From Stomoxys calcitrans (lineage: Eukaryota; Arthropoda; Insecta; Diptera; Muscidae), in assembly GCF_963082655.1 (NCBI RefSeq), contig NC_081553.1, forward strand, positions 37,956,242 through 38,020,241: a stretch of 64,000 nucleotides of DNA. The letters are read 5' to 3'. Below, one piece after another: positions 33,490-44,169 of this stretch (positions are counted from its first letter, which is position 1; each line of letters begins with the position of its first letter). The translations under genes were made by a program, and so were the position numbers. Under the pieces are notes generated by a model. That model was not told the origin of the DNA. It did not search any database and saw only the letters and a program-made list of their open reading frames with translations.

Positions 33490-35774
33490 AAACAAGTAAA
33501 GCGCGTTAAGTTCGGCCGATACCCACCACCTCGGGTATATATGTAAAACACCTTTCATCAAAATCCGGTGAAAATTGCATGCCTTGTGTCCCATAGCAGT
33601 TATATCGATATATGTTCCGATTTGGACCAAATTCGAATATGTACAAGTCATTGTTCAATTGTGTATAACAGAATATTGGTCTTTTTAGTAGCTATATCTA
33701 AAAATAAACCGATCTAAACCATATACGACACGGATGTCGAAGAGCCTAACATAACTCACATTGTTAAATTTCAGTGAAATCGGATTATAAGTGCGCCTTT
33801 CATGGGGCTAAAACTCTAAATCGAGATATTGGTCTATATCAACTCACCGTCCTAAATTTCGGCGAAATCGGACAATAAATGCGCCTTTTATGGACCCAAA
33901 ACCTTATATCGAGAGATTGGTCTATATGGCAGCTATTTTCAAATCAGGACTGATCTGGGCCATATTGCAGAAGGAAGTCGAAAGGCTTAACCTAACTCAC
34001 TGTCCTGAATTTCGGCGACATCGGACAATAAATGCACCTTTTATGGACCCAAAACCTTAAATAGAGAGACCGGTCTATATGTCAGCTATATCCAAATCTT
34101 AACCGATTATGTCGAAGGGCCTAACTCAACTCACAATCCCAAATTTCGGCGACATCGGACAATAAATGAGCATTTTATGGGTCCAAAACGTGAAATCGAC
34201 AGATCGGTCTCTATGGCAGCTATATCCAAAACTGGACCGATCTGCATCAAATTGATGGGATAGCAAAGGACCTAACACAATTTACTGTCCCAAATTTCAG
34301 CAAAATCGGATAATAAATATGGCTTTTATGGGTCTAAGACCCTAAATCGGAGAATCGGTCTCTAAGGCAGCTATATCCAAAACTGGACCGATCTGCACCA
34401 AATTGACGAAGGGTGTTGAAGGGCCTAACACAACTCACTGTCCCAAATTTCAGCAAAATCGGATAATAAATGTGGCTTTTATGGGCCTAAGACCCTAAAT
34501 CGGAGGATCGGTCTATATGGCAGCTATATCCAAATCTGGACCGATCTAGGCAAAATTGAAGAAGGATGTCGAAGGGCCTAACGCAAGTCACTGTCCCAAA
34601 TTTTGGCAATATCGGATAATAAATTTGGCTTTTATGGGACTAAAACCCTAAATCGGAGGATCGGTCTATATGACAGCTATAACCAAATTTAGACCGATCT
34701 AGGCCAAATTGAAGAAAGATGTCGAAGGGCCTAACACCACTCACTGTCCCAAATTTCGGCAACATCGGACTATAAATGCTCCTTTTATGGGCCCAAAACC
34801 TTAAATCCAGAGATCGGTCTATATGGCAGGTATATCCAAATCCAAACCGATCAGGGCCAATTTGCAGAAATATGTCGAAGAGGCTAACACGACTCACTGT
34901 CCCAAATTTTGGCAAAATCGGATAATAAATGTGGCTTTTATGGGCTTAAGACCCTAAATCGGAGGATCGGTCTATATGGCAGCTATATACAAATTTGTAC
35001 CGATCTGGGCTAAATTGAAGAAATATGTCGAAGGGTCTGACACAACTCACTGTCCCAAATTTCAGCAAAATCGGATAATAAATGTGGCTTTTATGGGCCT
35101 AAGACCCTAAGTCGGAGGATCGGTCTATATGGCAGCTATATCCAAAACTGAACCGATCTGGGCCAAATTGAAGAAATATATCGAAGGGCCCAACAAAACC
35201 CTCTGTTCCAAATTTCACCACAATCGGATAATAAATGTGGCTTTATGGGCCTAAGACCCTAAATCGGAGGATCGGTCTATATGGCCGCTATATCCAAATC
35301 TGGACCGATGTAGGCCAAATTGATGAAGGATGTCGAGGGCCCAACACAACTCACGGTCCCAAATTTCAGCAAAATCGGATAATAAATGTTGCTTTTATGG
35401 GCCTAAGACCCTAAATCGGAGCATCGGTCTATATGGCAGCTATATCACGTTATGAACCGATTCAGACCATACTTGGCACAAATCGGGAGATCGGTTTATA
35501 TGGAAGCTATATTAAAACATGGACCGATTAGGCCCACTTACAATCCCAAACGACCTACACTTTTAAGTAGTATTTGTGCAAAATTTCAATCGCCTAGCTT
35601 TACTCCTTCGGGAGTTAGTTTGCTTTCGACAGACAAACGGACGGACGGGTAGATCGATTTAAAACATCATGTCGAACAAGAATAAATGTACTTTAAGGGG
35701 TCTTGACGAATATTTCAAAGTGCTACAAACGGAATGATGAAGTCAGTATACCCCCATCCTATGGTGGAGGGTAG
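33490..35774 (+). mobile_element. chimeric HINE: subfamily-D head and monomers, subfamily-A tail
   Basis: The 5' end AACAAGTAAAGCGCGTTAAG and TACCCACCACCTCGGGTATA are D type. About twelve D monomers run to about 35440. At the shared block TATATGGCAGCTATATC the sequence switches to A type (ACGTTATGAACCGATT), continuing with A-type CCCAAACGACCTACACTTTT, CGACAGACAAACGGACGG and the A 3' end CCCCATCCTATGGTGGAGGG. The palindrome is reduced to TTCGGCCGA. Confidence 0.85.
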
Positions 35775-35779
35775 AAGAC

Positions 35780-36460
35780 TTAAAAAGGCATTAAGTTCGG
35801 CTGGACCGAACATTGGCTACCCACAACCGATGTTTTGTCACATTTTGACAAAATCCAGTGAATATGAACCATTTATGAAACCACAGCAGCTATATAGAAT
35901 TATGATCTGATCTAGGTCCAACCCAGCAAAAATTTCAAACTAAACTCACTGTTCCAAAATTCAGCGGAATCGAGTAATACATAAGCCATATATGGGGTGC
36001 AAGACCATAAATCGGGAGATCGGCGTATATGGCAGCTATATCCAAATATGGTACAATCTGAACCATACTCTGCACTGACGACGAAAGACCTACCACAGCT
36101 TTCAGTGCCAAGTTTCAGCGAAATCGGGTAATAAATTCGGCTTCTATGAGCCTTAGGCCTTACATCGGTTGATCGATTTATACAGGGGCTATATCAAAAC
36201 ATTGTCCGATCTGTATCATATTCAAAATTATGGCCTAGATAGTCTTAGACCTTAAATCGGGATATCGGTCTATATTATGGGGCTACATAAAGATATTGTC
36301 CCATGTAAACCATACTCCATACGGCTATTAAGGATACTAAAACAACTCTCTGTGCCAAGTTTCAGCGCTATTAGATAATAAATGCGCCTTTATGACACCG
36401 AGAACTTAAATCGGGATATCGGTTAAAATGACAGCTATATCTAAATATTGGGAAGTCGTA
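35780..36460 (+). mobile_element. HINE-E (divergent D-related subfamily), 3' end interrupted
   Basis: Head TTAAGTTCGGCTGGACCGAA and GGCTACCCACAACCGATG. The monomers diverge from D (CCAAGTTTCAGCG, CTTAAATCGGGATATCGGT). It is cut at its 3' side by the SINE at 36463. I see no other copy of this type in the window. Confidence 0.65.
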
Positions 36461-36462
36461 GT

Positions 36463-36710
36463 AGCGCAAAGGTTAGCATATCCGCCTATGGCGCTGAAAG
36501 TCTGGATCCGAATACTGGTGAAAACATCATAAACAATTTTCAGCGATAGTTATCCCCTCCTATTGCAGGCGACATTTATGAGGTACTTTGCCATGTGAAA
36601 ACTTCTCCCCATTGAGGTGCCACACTGCGGCACCCTGTTCGTACTTGCCCATATTGAGCTTAAACTTGAAGCACCCGTTGATATGTGAGAAGTTCAGTTG
36701 CTTAATGCGA
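36463..36710 (+). mobile_element. tRNA-derived SINE, decayed
   Basis: Head AGTCGTAGTAGCGCAAAGG, TTAGCATATCCGCC, and box B degraded (TGGATCCGAATACTGGTGA). The body has deletions in the second half (36645-36665) but ends near TGAGAAGTTCAGTTGCTTAATG. Inserted in HINE-E. Confidence 0.78.
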
Positions 36711-36771
36711 TGGACCGATTTAGCGCCTCAAAGGTTGTGGCACTTAGAGTAATTTTTGTTTGTTTTGCTAA

Positions 36772-37072
36772 TAATTTTTATACGCACTACCATAGCATAG
36801 GGGTTATATCCATTTAGTCATTCCGTTTGCAACACATCGAAATGTCATTTTTCGACCTTACCAAGTATATATATTTCGGATCGTTAAATTCTTTTGGATC
36901 CTAAAATTCTGAGACTATTTAACAATGTCCGTGTGCCTTCCAAAATTGAGATATTGAGCTAAAATTTCGCACAGATGAGTCTTTTTGATGCACGCTGGTT
37001 AATTTCTTAAACGGGCCAAATCGGAACATATTTGGATATAGCTGCTATATGGACCGATCTAACCATAAAGAC
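36772..37072 (-). mobile_element. HINE-D 3'-end fragment
   Basis: Reverse of the D 3' end (TTTATACGCACTACCATAGC, GTCATTCCGTTTGCAACACA), a TA-rich stretch, one short GTCY relic and a partial monomer. It joins a C-type element at about 37073. Confidence 0.7.
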
Positions 37073-37546
37073 CATATTCTTCATCGTCTCGACATTCTGA
37101 GTCGATATAGATGGATGGATGGACGGACGGACATGGTCCGTCCATCCATCCGTCCGTCTATCCATCCGTCCGTCCATCCATCCGTCCGTCCATCCATCCG
37201 TTCGTCCATCCATCCGTCCATCTGTCAAAATCACGGTAGCGGTTGAACGTGTAAAGGTAGCCGCTTGAAATTTTGCACAATACTAACAATTTGGGGATTG
37301 CAAATGGGCCATATCGATTCAGATTTAGATTTCCCGATTTGACTTCTTGAGTCCTTACAAGCTGCAATTTTTGTCCAAATCGGCTGAAATTTTGTACGCG
37401 GTGCTCTGTTACGACTTCCAACAACTGTGCTAAGTAAAGTCCAAATTGGTTAATAATCTGATATAGCTCCCATATAAAATTTTTCATGTAGTGTTCTGTT
37501 ATGACTTCTAACAACTGTACCAGGTACGGTCCAAATCGGTATATAG
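37073..37546 (-). mobile_element. HINE-C, left part with fold-back microsatellite
   Basis: It has a C-type TA/GTCY region (CATCGTCTCGACATTCTGAG). The GTCY tract (37107-37222) carries a 16-bp perfect inverted repeat (37113-37128 / 37136-37151), so it runs GGAC on one side and GTCC on the other. Two monomers follow. The element is interrupted at 37547 by L1 copy D and resumes at 38332. Confidence 0.75.
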
Positions 37547-38331
37547 ACGGTACGATGCTAAACTCCTCTTGGAGTGTAAAAAGGAGATTAATGTCATCTT
37601 TGAGGAGGACACGATTCGCATTGTTTGGGTGTCGGGTAATAGCGGAGTAATGGGCAACGTAAGGCCATACGAATTGGCCGTAGAGGCTAGAGGACTACCA
37701 TCAGTAAACTTGGTGAATGCCAAGCCTTTCGGGGCGACGCATTACGAATTATAAGGGTTTTCGCAATGATAACGCCTGTAGTACTGTGGAACAATGAAAC
37801 GGTCGGTAAGACGTCGAAAATCCTATGAGAAGATTCGGATCGTGAGAAGACGAGGATATAAACGAAAGGAAGAAAGAAGGATATCAGTATAGCTATCGCT
37901 ATCATAACAGGACACACTGGATTACGAGGTGGGCACGTAAGTTGGCGAGTCGCGAGCGATTTGTGTGTCATGTGTGAATTATTCGTAAGTTACGTGATTT
38001 GTAAGTGAGATCCAAATCCAATCACATGAAGTGAGTGAAATCAAACTCAGGATACTAATCAAGACCCAGATGAACCGTGAGAAGAAGAGACTACTACCGA
38101 AAGGAGGTAAGAAGGAGATCAGTATAGCTTTCGGTATCATAACAGGACACATAGGATCTATGATATAGAGGGGTCCACGCGAGTTGTCGAGTCAGGCCTG
38201 GGTCACGTGATTCGTGAGTCCACGCTGAATGAGGTCCACGAGTGTGTGTCCAATCACTTGCATGAGTAAGTGAAATCATGCTCACGTCACTAATCACGAC
38301 TCATGTGAATCGTGAGATGTAATTTATGCCG
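37547..38331 (+). pseudogene. I-like L1 copy D: RNase H remnant plus CACGTGA-rich dimer
   Basis: 5'-truncated within RNase H (LLECKKEINV, IRIVWVSGNSGVMGN, AVEARGLPSVNLVN), with the HN of PGHNG replaced by SGNSG. After CCTATGAGAAGATTCGGATC the element's C-terminal segment (REKT...TGHTGL) is followed by a CACGTGA-type minisatellite. The segment then recurs (38064-38160) with a second block of it. The same two-block structure occurs at 42190-42710. Inserted into HINE-C; the flanking HINE reads continuously across it. Confidence 0.75.
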
Positions 38332-38514
38332 TAATCTGATATAGCTTCCATATAAACCGGTCTGTCGATTATCCTTGTTTGACGGAAGTTTGGTAAGTAG
38401 AATGAAAGTAAGCCCTTCAACTAAGCCCTTAAGCTTGCATAAAATTTTAGCAGAATCCTTGGTGGTGGGTTCCCAAGATTCGGCCCGGCCGAACTTGGCA
38501 CGCTTTTACTTTAT
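38332..38514 (-). mobile_element. HINE-C, right part (5' end)
   Basis: It resumes from 37546 with TAATCTGATATAGCTTCC, then the C head in reverse (CTTGGTGGTGGGTTCCCAAG), TTCGGCCCGGCCGAAC and CACGCTTTTACTT. Confidence 0.82.
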
Positions 38515-39799
38515 GTAAATAATATATTTTTTTTTTTTTTTAGAGCAAATCACGCCTACAATGGCAATTATTTTGTTCTAATCTTTTGGCTCCTTAAGTT
38601 TCTACATGTTTACTATCGACTGGCATTAAAATGTTTAAAATCTGTGGTAGTAAAAAATTGGATTTTCGTCCAGTGAAATTAAATCCTGAACCAGAGTACG
38701 CCTTTGGGACTCAGCTTAAAAAAGGCGTTGCCATATCATAGAGCTAAGACTTGAATATGAATGCACTCTTCGATAAAAATATACCCCGTACCGTAATAGA
38801 ATATTGAGGGGAAAATATTTATGCATCTTGAAGTATTGTATTTTGGAAAACAATATAATGAAGGTTTTCCGCTTCCTATGGTAAATGAATTGGGGTATAG
38901 TGCAGTAGGAAAATCAAAAATTCATTTCCATCAAAACAGTTCAAACCTTCAGTTCATTAAAGCTAATGTTTTCTCATGGGCTTCATTGCTGATCATGTTT
39001 TCCATTGAAGTGGTGAAGTCTTGGACACCATCGTCATCATTACCATCATCACCATAGTTGACTTTGTTGCATGCAGGTGCTTACTGTTTGTTAGCATGCA
39101 AATGCATCCCGGCATTTGCCTAAATTATTTATCATTAATAATAATTGTTTAAATTATTTAACAAGAAAAAAGTGTTCATTAAGCCGTATATTTAGCATAT
39201 TAAACTAATTTATTGAATGGCTTGCTACAATCGATGCTCTTCGAAAGTCAAACTTGTTTTTAATTTAAATTGCATCGAGCAGTTGACAATGATGCTGCTG
39301 CCTGTCTGTCCGTGTTCATGTGTCCGCTTGTCCCCCTTTTCAAAGTGGTTATGAATGCCATAATTAGTTGTAAAGGTGAAAATGCCCAGCGGGATGTTTC
39401 AAATAAATAAATAAAATATTCCAACACGATTATGACAGGTCAGCCAACTAGGCAGCCAGTCAGCCAGTCTATGGAGCGAGGAGCAGGTTCTAATAGTCAT
39501 ATCAAGGGATAATAACTTTGATTTGATTTGTCATTTGTAGACTTTACATCATCGACATTGAAGGAAAAGGGTATAATAATTTGGAAATTTCGTTTATAGA
39601 ACCACAAAATATGGATGAAAAATGCGAGTAAGAATTTTGAATCGCTATGACATGGCTAAGTTTAAATCTTACCAAAAGGCCGCCAACTTTCAAACAAATA
39701 AACCTTTTGGTGAATAATTTTGAACCAGTACTTCTTTTAAGGAATGTTGACATTGTCAGTCAGCAAAATAACCATACAATTGAACATAGTTCCCAAAGG
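38515..39799. other. single-copy-looking non-coding DNA
   Basis: A T-run at 38527-38540 and a CAG/CCAG patch near 39440-39470. Short frames (for example 38821-39057) are unrecognised. Nothing else seen. Confidence 0.5.
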
Positions 39800-40080
39800 C
39801 TAAAAAAAAAAACGACAAGGCAGAAGAAGCCGATGGGTTGCCGGCTGAACTTTTGAAGAAAGAAGGCGAGGTTCTGATAACGCTCGTTTGCGGGATCTGG
39901 TTAGAAGAACGCATATGCGATGATCGGAACCTCATCATACTACGTTCCGTCTGCCTCCTCCCCATCGTATACCAGAAACTATCGATCGTACTGTGTGAAA
40001 GAGTAAAATCTAAATTAAAAGAAATAATTGGTCCTTTTCAATGCGGTTTTCGTCCTAGAGAATCCTCCAAAACTTGATAT
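39800..40080 (+). pseudogene. RT N-terminal fragment of a further non-LTR retrotransposon
   Basis: The frame reads EEADGLPAELLKKEGEVLITLV...IWLEERICDD.NL, a replaced PIYKKGD region, then YQKLSIVLCERVKSKLKEIIGPFQCGFRPRESS. This is the classical N-terminal RT block (GPDGIPAELLK...; YK.LS.ILYERL; QCGFRPG.ST) of a non-LTR family distinct from L1-L3. It is truncated at both ends; two SINEs follow. Confidence 0.8.
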
Positions 40081-40140
40081 GTATACTTCTGATCCAATAC
40101 TTAGACCTGAACTTGGTTCATCGTGTCCTTTTCTAAATTC

Positions 40141-40443
40141 AAATTTGCCCATGAACATTCCATTAGGGAACTGGGGTAAACTTCTCACAAATCAATGTGT
40201 GCTGCCCGATTCAATTGTAAGTGCAATGATAAGGGACCTCCTTTTTATAGCCGCGTCCGAACGGCGTGTCGCGGAGCAACACTTCTTTGGGGAGAAGTTT
40301 TTACATGGCAAAGTACCTCAAAAATGTCGCCAGCATTAGGAGGGAATAACCACTGCTGAACAAAATTCTGATGGTCCTGTCAGGATTCGAACCCAGACGT
40401 TCAGCGTCATAGGCGGACATGCTAACCTCTGCGCCAAGGTATC
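40141..40443 (-). mobile_element. tRNA-derived SINE, full length
   Basis: Reverse copy from AAATTTGCCCATGAACATTC to the head (GCGTCATAGGCGGACATGCT, AACCTCTGCGCC). Box B reads GGATTCGAACC on the plus strand, i.e. an intact GGTTCGAATCC on the minus strand. Confidence 0.86.
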
Positions 40444-40636
40444 CTTAGATACAAATTTCACCAAATGCTGAGGAATAGAGGGATAAATTGTGGGTCCATG
40501 ACATATATATGAGGGTGAAGGTGGCACAGGGCACGCCAAAGGGGGCATTTTTGCTACTTCAAAGGGTACAATGTGTTTAGTGTTTCCCAAACATCCCATT
40601 GCGGAACGAATTAGAGGGAAACTATTTTCTCAAAGG

Positions 40637-40872
40637 CTCAATGATAAGGGGACCTCCTGTTTTATGCCGAGTCCGAACGGCGTGTCGCTGAAAAGTGACA
40701 CCTCTTGGTTGAGAAATTGTACATGGCTGAAATACTCACAAATGTCGCCAGCATTTGGTGAGGGGATAACCACCGCTGAAAAATGTTTTAAGGTGTTCTC
40801 GCCGGCAGGATTTGAACCCGGACGCTTGGGCACGATAGGTGGGAACGCAAACCTATGCACCACGGTGGCTCC
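40637..40872 (-). mobile_element. tRNA-derived SINE, 3'-shortened
   Basis: Reverse copy running from TCAATGATAAGGGGACCTCC to CACGGTGGCTCCC, lacking the last 60 bp or so of the body. Lies just upstream of L1 copy C. Confidence 0.82.
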
Positions 40873-42290
40873 CTTCAAAGGGTGACCACCATAAATAGTC
40901 TACTAAGGATCCTGACTGAGTAGGGTTTTGAACCCGCCTGCAACCCAGATAATGTTATAATACCTCTAAAGGGTAGGTGTCTTAATCAGCTAAGCAGCAG
41001 GGCTCAGAAGGTCTAAGAGTCGGCATGCCACTAGACTAGACCTAGGCGCCTGAATGTGAACACAGAGAAGGCTCAGATCTGCCTGTTCACGCGAAGGAGA
41101 AAGGTGGACCTATTGAACGCACCTCGTTCCGTCAACAGAACTTTTTGAACATTTGCCAAGGTAGTTATCTTGGATAGGAAATTGAACAGGAAGTTCGTCA
41201 TCCAGGAGCATACTGAAAAGGCTCACAAATGTAGGGCACTATGTAGACGGATCCTAGGCTCGAAAAGGGGCTTGAGGATAGTACACTGGCTCTGCAGGAG
41301 CATGATTAGAATAATACTTACTAGCTCCTCAATAGTTTGTTTAACGGTAATGGACAGGAAGTCCAATATGGAGAGACTGCAATAGGTTCAGATAACATGT
41401 AGTCTTAGTTTAGGAGGAGTAATGGGGACCACGCCTAATTGGGAACTGAAGACTATTCTAGATATCCGGCCCTTAGATTAAGTGTGAGGCATACAGTCTA
41501 AATGTGAGGCAGCCACTGCGGCTATTAGACTTAAGGCAATGGATCAATGGATAGAGGTTTGGAGCAGCTTATACCACTCCAGTATAATCGGAGTGGCGGT
41601 AGGAAACCTGAATGAAATGGAAGAGGCTTCATATTGAATAAAAGAGATGACACTTGAGGTCGAGTGCGAGGCACTGCTGCTTGCGGCTTAGTCTTGGATT
41701 GACGGAACTCTGGCATTGCTAGCTGGAAGTTTATGTTACATGGATGGATCAAAGTTAGATAGCTAAATGGGCCTGGGGTCAACATTGAGTCCCAGGAACC
41801 TGAGCATAACACGGTTCTGCAGGCGGAGCAGGCCGGGCGATCACGGTATGCGTGAGGTGTTATGATGTTAAAATATAACACGAAAAAGGCCCTGAGGGCT
41901 AAAACAACCAGGGCGGTGGGGTCAAGAATGGTCATGAAGCACAAGAAGTAGATGAACTCATTCTCTGATGTTGCCAAGATGCGCATTGTTTGGGTGCTGG
42001 ACCATAACAGAGTAAGGTGAACGAAAGAGCAGATTAATTGGCCATAGGGGCCAGAGGACTACCATCGGTTAACTTGGCCAATGCGAAGCCTTTTGGAGCG
42101 ATTCATTCCAAGTTATAAGGGAGTGAACTACGAATGCGGATGTAGCCCTATGGAACAGTGAAACGGTCGGTAAGACGTCGAAACTCCTATGAGAAGATCC
42201 GGACCGTGAGAAGACGAGGCTATTAGCGGAAGTAAGTAAGAAGGAGATCAGTATAGCATTCGGTATCAGAACAGGAAATATAGGATTGCC
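40873..42290 (+). pseudogene. I-like L1 copy C: RT C-terminus and RNase H (heavily decayed)
   Basis: Parallel to L1 copy A: AGGGTGACCACCATAAAT, a mutated YADD (CAACCCAGATAATG), DRKLNRKFVIQEHTEKAHKCRALC (about 41170-41250), then thumb and RNase H remnants such as SWIDGT.ALLAGS and MRIVWVLDHN. There are more stops and frameshifts than in copies A and B, and it is the oldest-looking of the three. Confidence 0.78.
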
Positions 42291-42960
42291 AGCTAAAGGT
42301 GGGCACGTGAGTTGTGGAGTCATGCACGAATCACGGCTGAGTAACGTGATTGGTGAGTCACGGGTGAGTTGCATGATACGTAAGTGAGATCCAAATCCAA
42401 CAACGTGCATGAAGTGAGCGAAATCCAGCTCATGACACTCATCACACGACTCACGTGAATCATGAGAAGGCGATGCTATTACTGATCGGATCAGGACACA
42501 TAGGGTCTACGATATAGAGGGGGCCACGGGAGTTACCGAGTCAGGCCTGAGTCACGTGATTCGTGAGTCCACGCTGAGTGAGGTCCACGCGTGTGTCACG
42601 TGATATGTAAATGAGATCCAAATCCATTCACTTGAATGAGTAAATGAAATCATGCTCACGTCACTAATCACAAATCACGACTCATGTGAATCGTGATTTT
42701 TTTTTTTTGCGAGTCGTAATTTATGCCGTGAGCCGTAATTTTCCCGTGAGTGCCTCGTTAGTGGTCATTGTCTCATGAGTTGTGATTGTCTCAGGAGTCG
42801 TGATTTTCTTGTGAGACGTGCTTCAATGTACGTGAGTAAAATTTTTGCCTCATGAGCGTGTGTGATCTTGAGTTGACATAAAAACATCGTAAGTGAGTGA
42901 GTTTTTTTTTTATTGTGAGAGTGCGTGAGCTTTAGTGAAGAATCACTCACATATACATCT
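42291..42960. repeat. CACGTGA/GTGAGTC-rich minisatellite inside L1 copy C
   Basis: Short units such as CACGTGAGTT, GAGTCACG, CGTGATTCGTGAGTCC and TCACGTGAATC repeat with the palindromic core CACGTG, interrupted by one re-copied L1 segment (about 42462-42510). The L1 frame before it ends at GHIG and resumes after it at LRAHSCRIG (about 42963), so the array sits between adjacent residues of the element. Confidence 0.75.
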
Positions 42961-43045
42961 CTACTACGAGCGCACTCATGCAGAATAGGTGCGGTATGTG
43001 TATCATGTGTAGGGAATGAGGGAGTGATGATGCGACATTGCACAG
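42961..43045 (+). pseudogene. I-like L1 copy C, C-terminal remnant
   Basis: CTACGAGCGCACTCATGCAG reads LRAHSC, matching the GLRAHLCKIG segment of L1 copies A and B. It stops after the degenerate zinc motif, near GCGACATTGC. Confidence 0.65.
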
Positions 43046-43198
43046 TGGGAGAATATCAAAAAAAAAAAAAAAAAAATATCCCGAGTGAGAACAGGTAGAA
43101 ATATCTCTTTGAAATTTCGAATGGTTAGAGCTGAGAGATTGTGTGCAAATTTTCAAGGCCAAGGTTGTCCAAAAATAAAAAAAAAAAAAACAAAAAAA
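43046..43198 (+). repeat. interspersed repeat shared with 62385-62520
   Basis: CACAGTGGGAGAATATC and an A18 run are followed by GAGTGAGAACAGGTAGAAAT, CTCTTTGAAATTTCGAA and CAAATTTTCAAGGCCAAGGT. A similar order of blocks lies at 62396-62500. The CACAGTGGG start would suit a Transib-type end, but I cannot confirm a family. Confidence 0.5.
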
Positions 43199-44088
43199 CA
43201 GGTGTGAAGTTCGGCCGGGCCGAACTTTGGATATCCACCACCTCGGGTATGTATGTAAACAATCTTTCGTCAAAATTGCAGCCATATCGGATGAGAATTG
43301 CGCCCTCTAGCTGCTCAAGAAGTCAAAATCCAAGATCGGTTTATTTGGCAGCTACACCAGGTTATTAACCGATTTAAACCGTACTTAGCACAGTGGTTGG
43401 AAGTGACACCAAAACACCACGTGCAAAACTACAGCCAAATCGGATAAGAATTACGCCCCCTATAAGCTGAAGAAGTCAAGACCCAAGATCGGTTTGTATG
43501 GCAGCTATACCAGGTTATTAGCCGATTTTAACCGTACTTAGCACAGTGGTTGGAAGGGACACCACAACACCATGTGCAAAACTACAGCCAAATCGAATAA
43601 GAATTACGCCCCCTATAAGCTGAAGAAGTCAAGACCCTAGATCGGTTTATATGGCAGCTATATCATGTTATTGACCGATTTGAATCTAATTTAGCACAGT
43701 TGTTGGAAGTCATGGCGAAACACTTCGTGCAAAATTTCATTCCAATCGGATAAGAATTGCGCCCTCTAGAGGCTCAAGAAGTCAAGACCCCAGATCGATT
43801 TATATGACAGCTATATCAAAACATGGACCGATTTGGCCCATTTACAATCCCAACCGACCTACATTAATAAAAAGTGTTTGTGAAAAATTTCAAGCGGCTG
43901 GCTTTACTCCTTCGAAAGGTAGCGTGCTTTCGACAGACAGACGGACGGACGGACGGACGGACATAGCTAGATCGACTTAAAATGATATGACGATCCAGAA
44001 TGTATGGGGTCTCAGACGCATATTTCGAGGTGTTACAAACAGAATGACGAAATTAGTAAACTCCCATCCTATGGTGGAGGGTATAAAA
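43199..44088 (+). mobile_element. chimeric HINE: subfamily-D head, subfamily-A body and tail
   Basis: TTCGGCCGGGCCGAACTTTG and CCACCACCTCGGGTATGTAT are D type. After TCTTTCGTCAAAAT it switches to A-type TGCAGCCATATCGGATGAG. Four A monomers, GACGGACG repeats (about 43940-43962) and the 3' end CCCATCCTATGGTGGAGGGT follow. The usual AACAAGTAAAAGCG start is altered to AACAGGTGTGAAG. Confidence 0.82.
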
Positions 44089-44169
44089 AACAAATTTTCC
44101 CAAAGTTCCTAGATGTAAGGTCTCTGGAAAACATTTTAGGGTCTTGTTGCATTTGGTGGTTTTATATTA

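Noticed and set aside
37919..38331. CRISPR-like array from the repeated CACGTGA units
   Set aside because: Units are irregular, without uniform spacers, in a fly genome and embedded in a retrotransposon.
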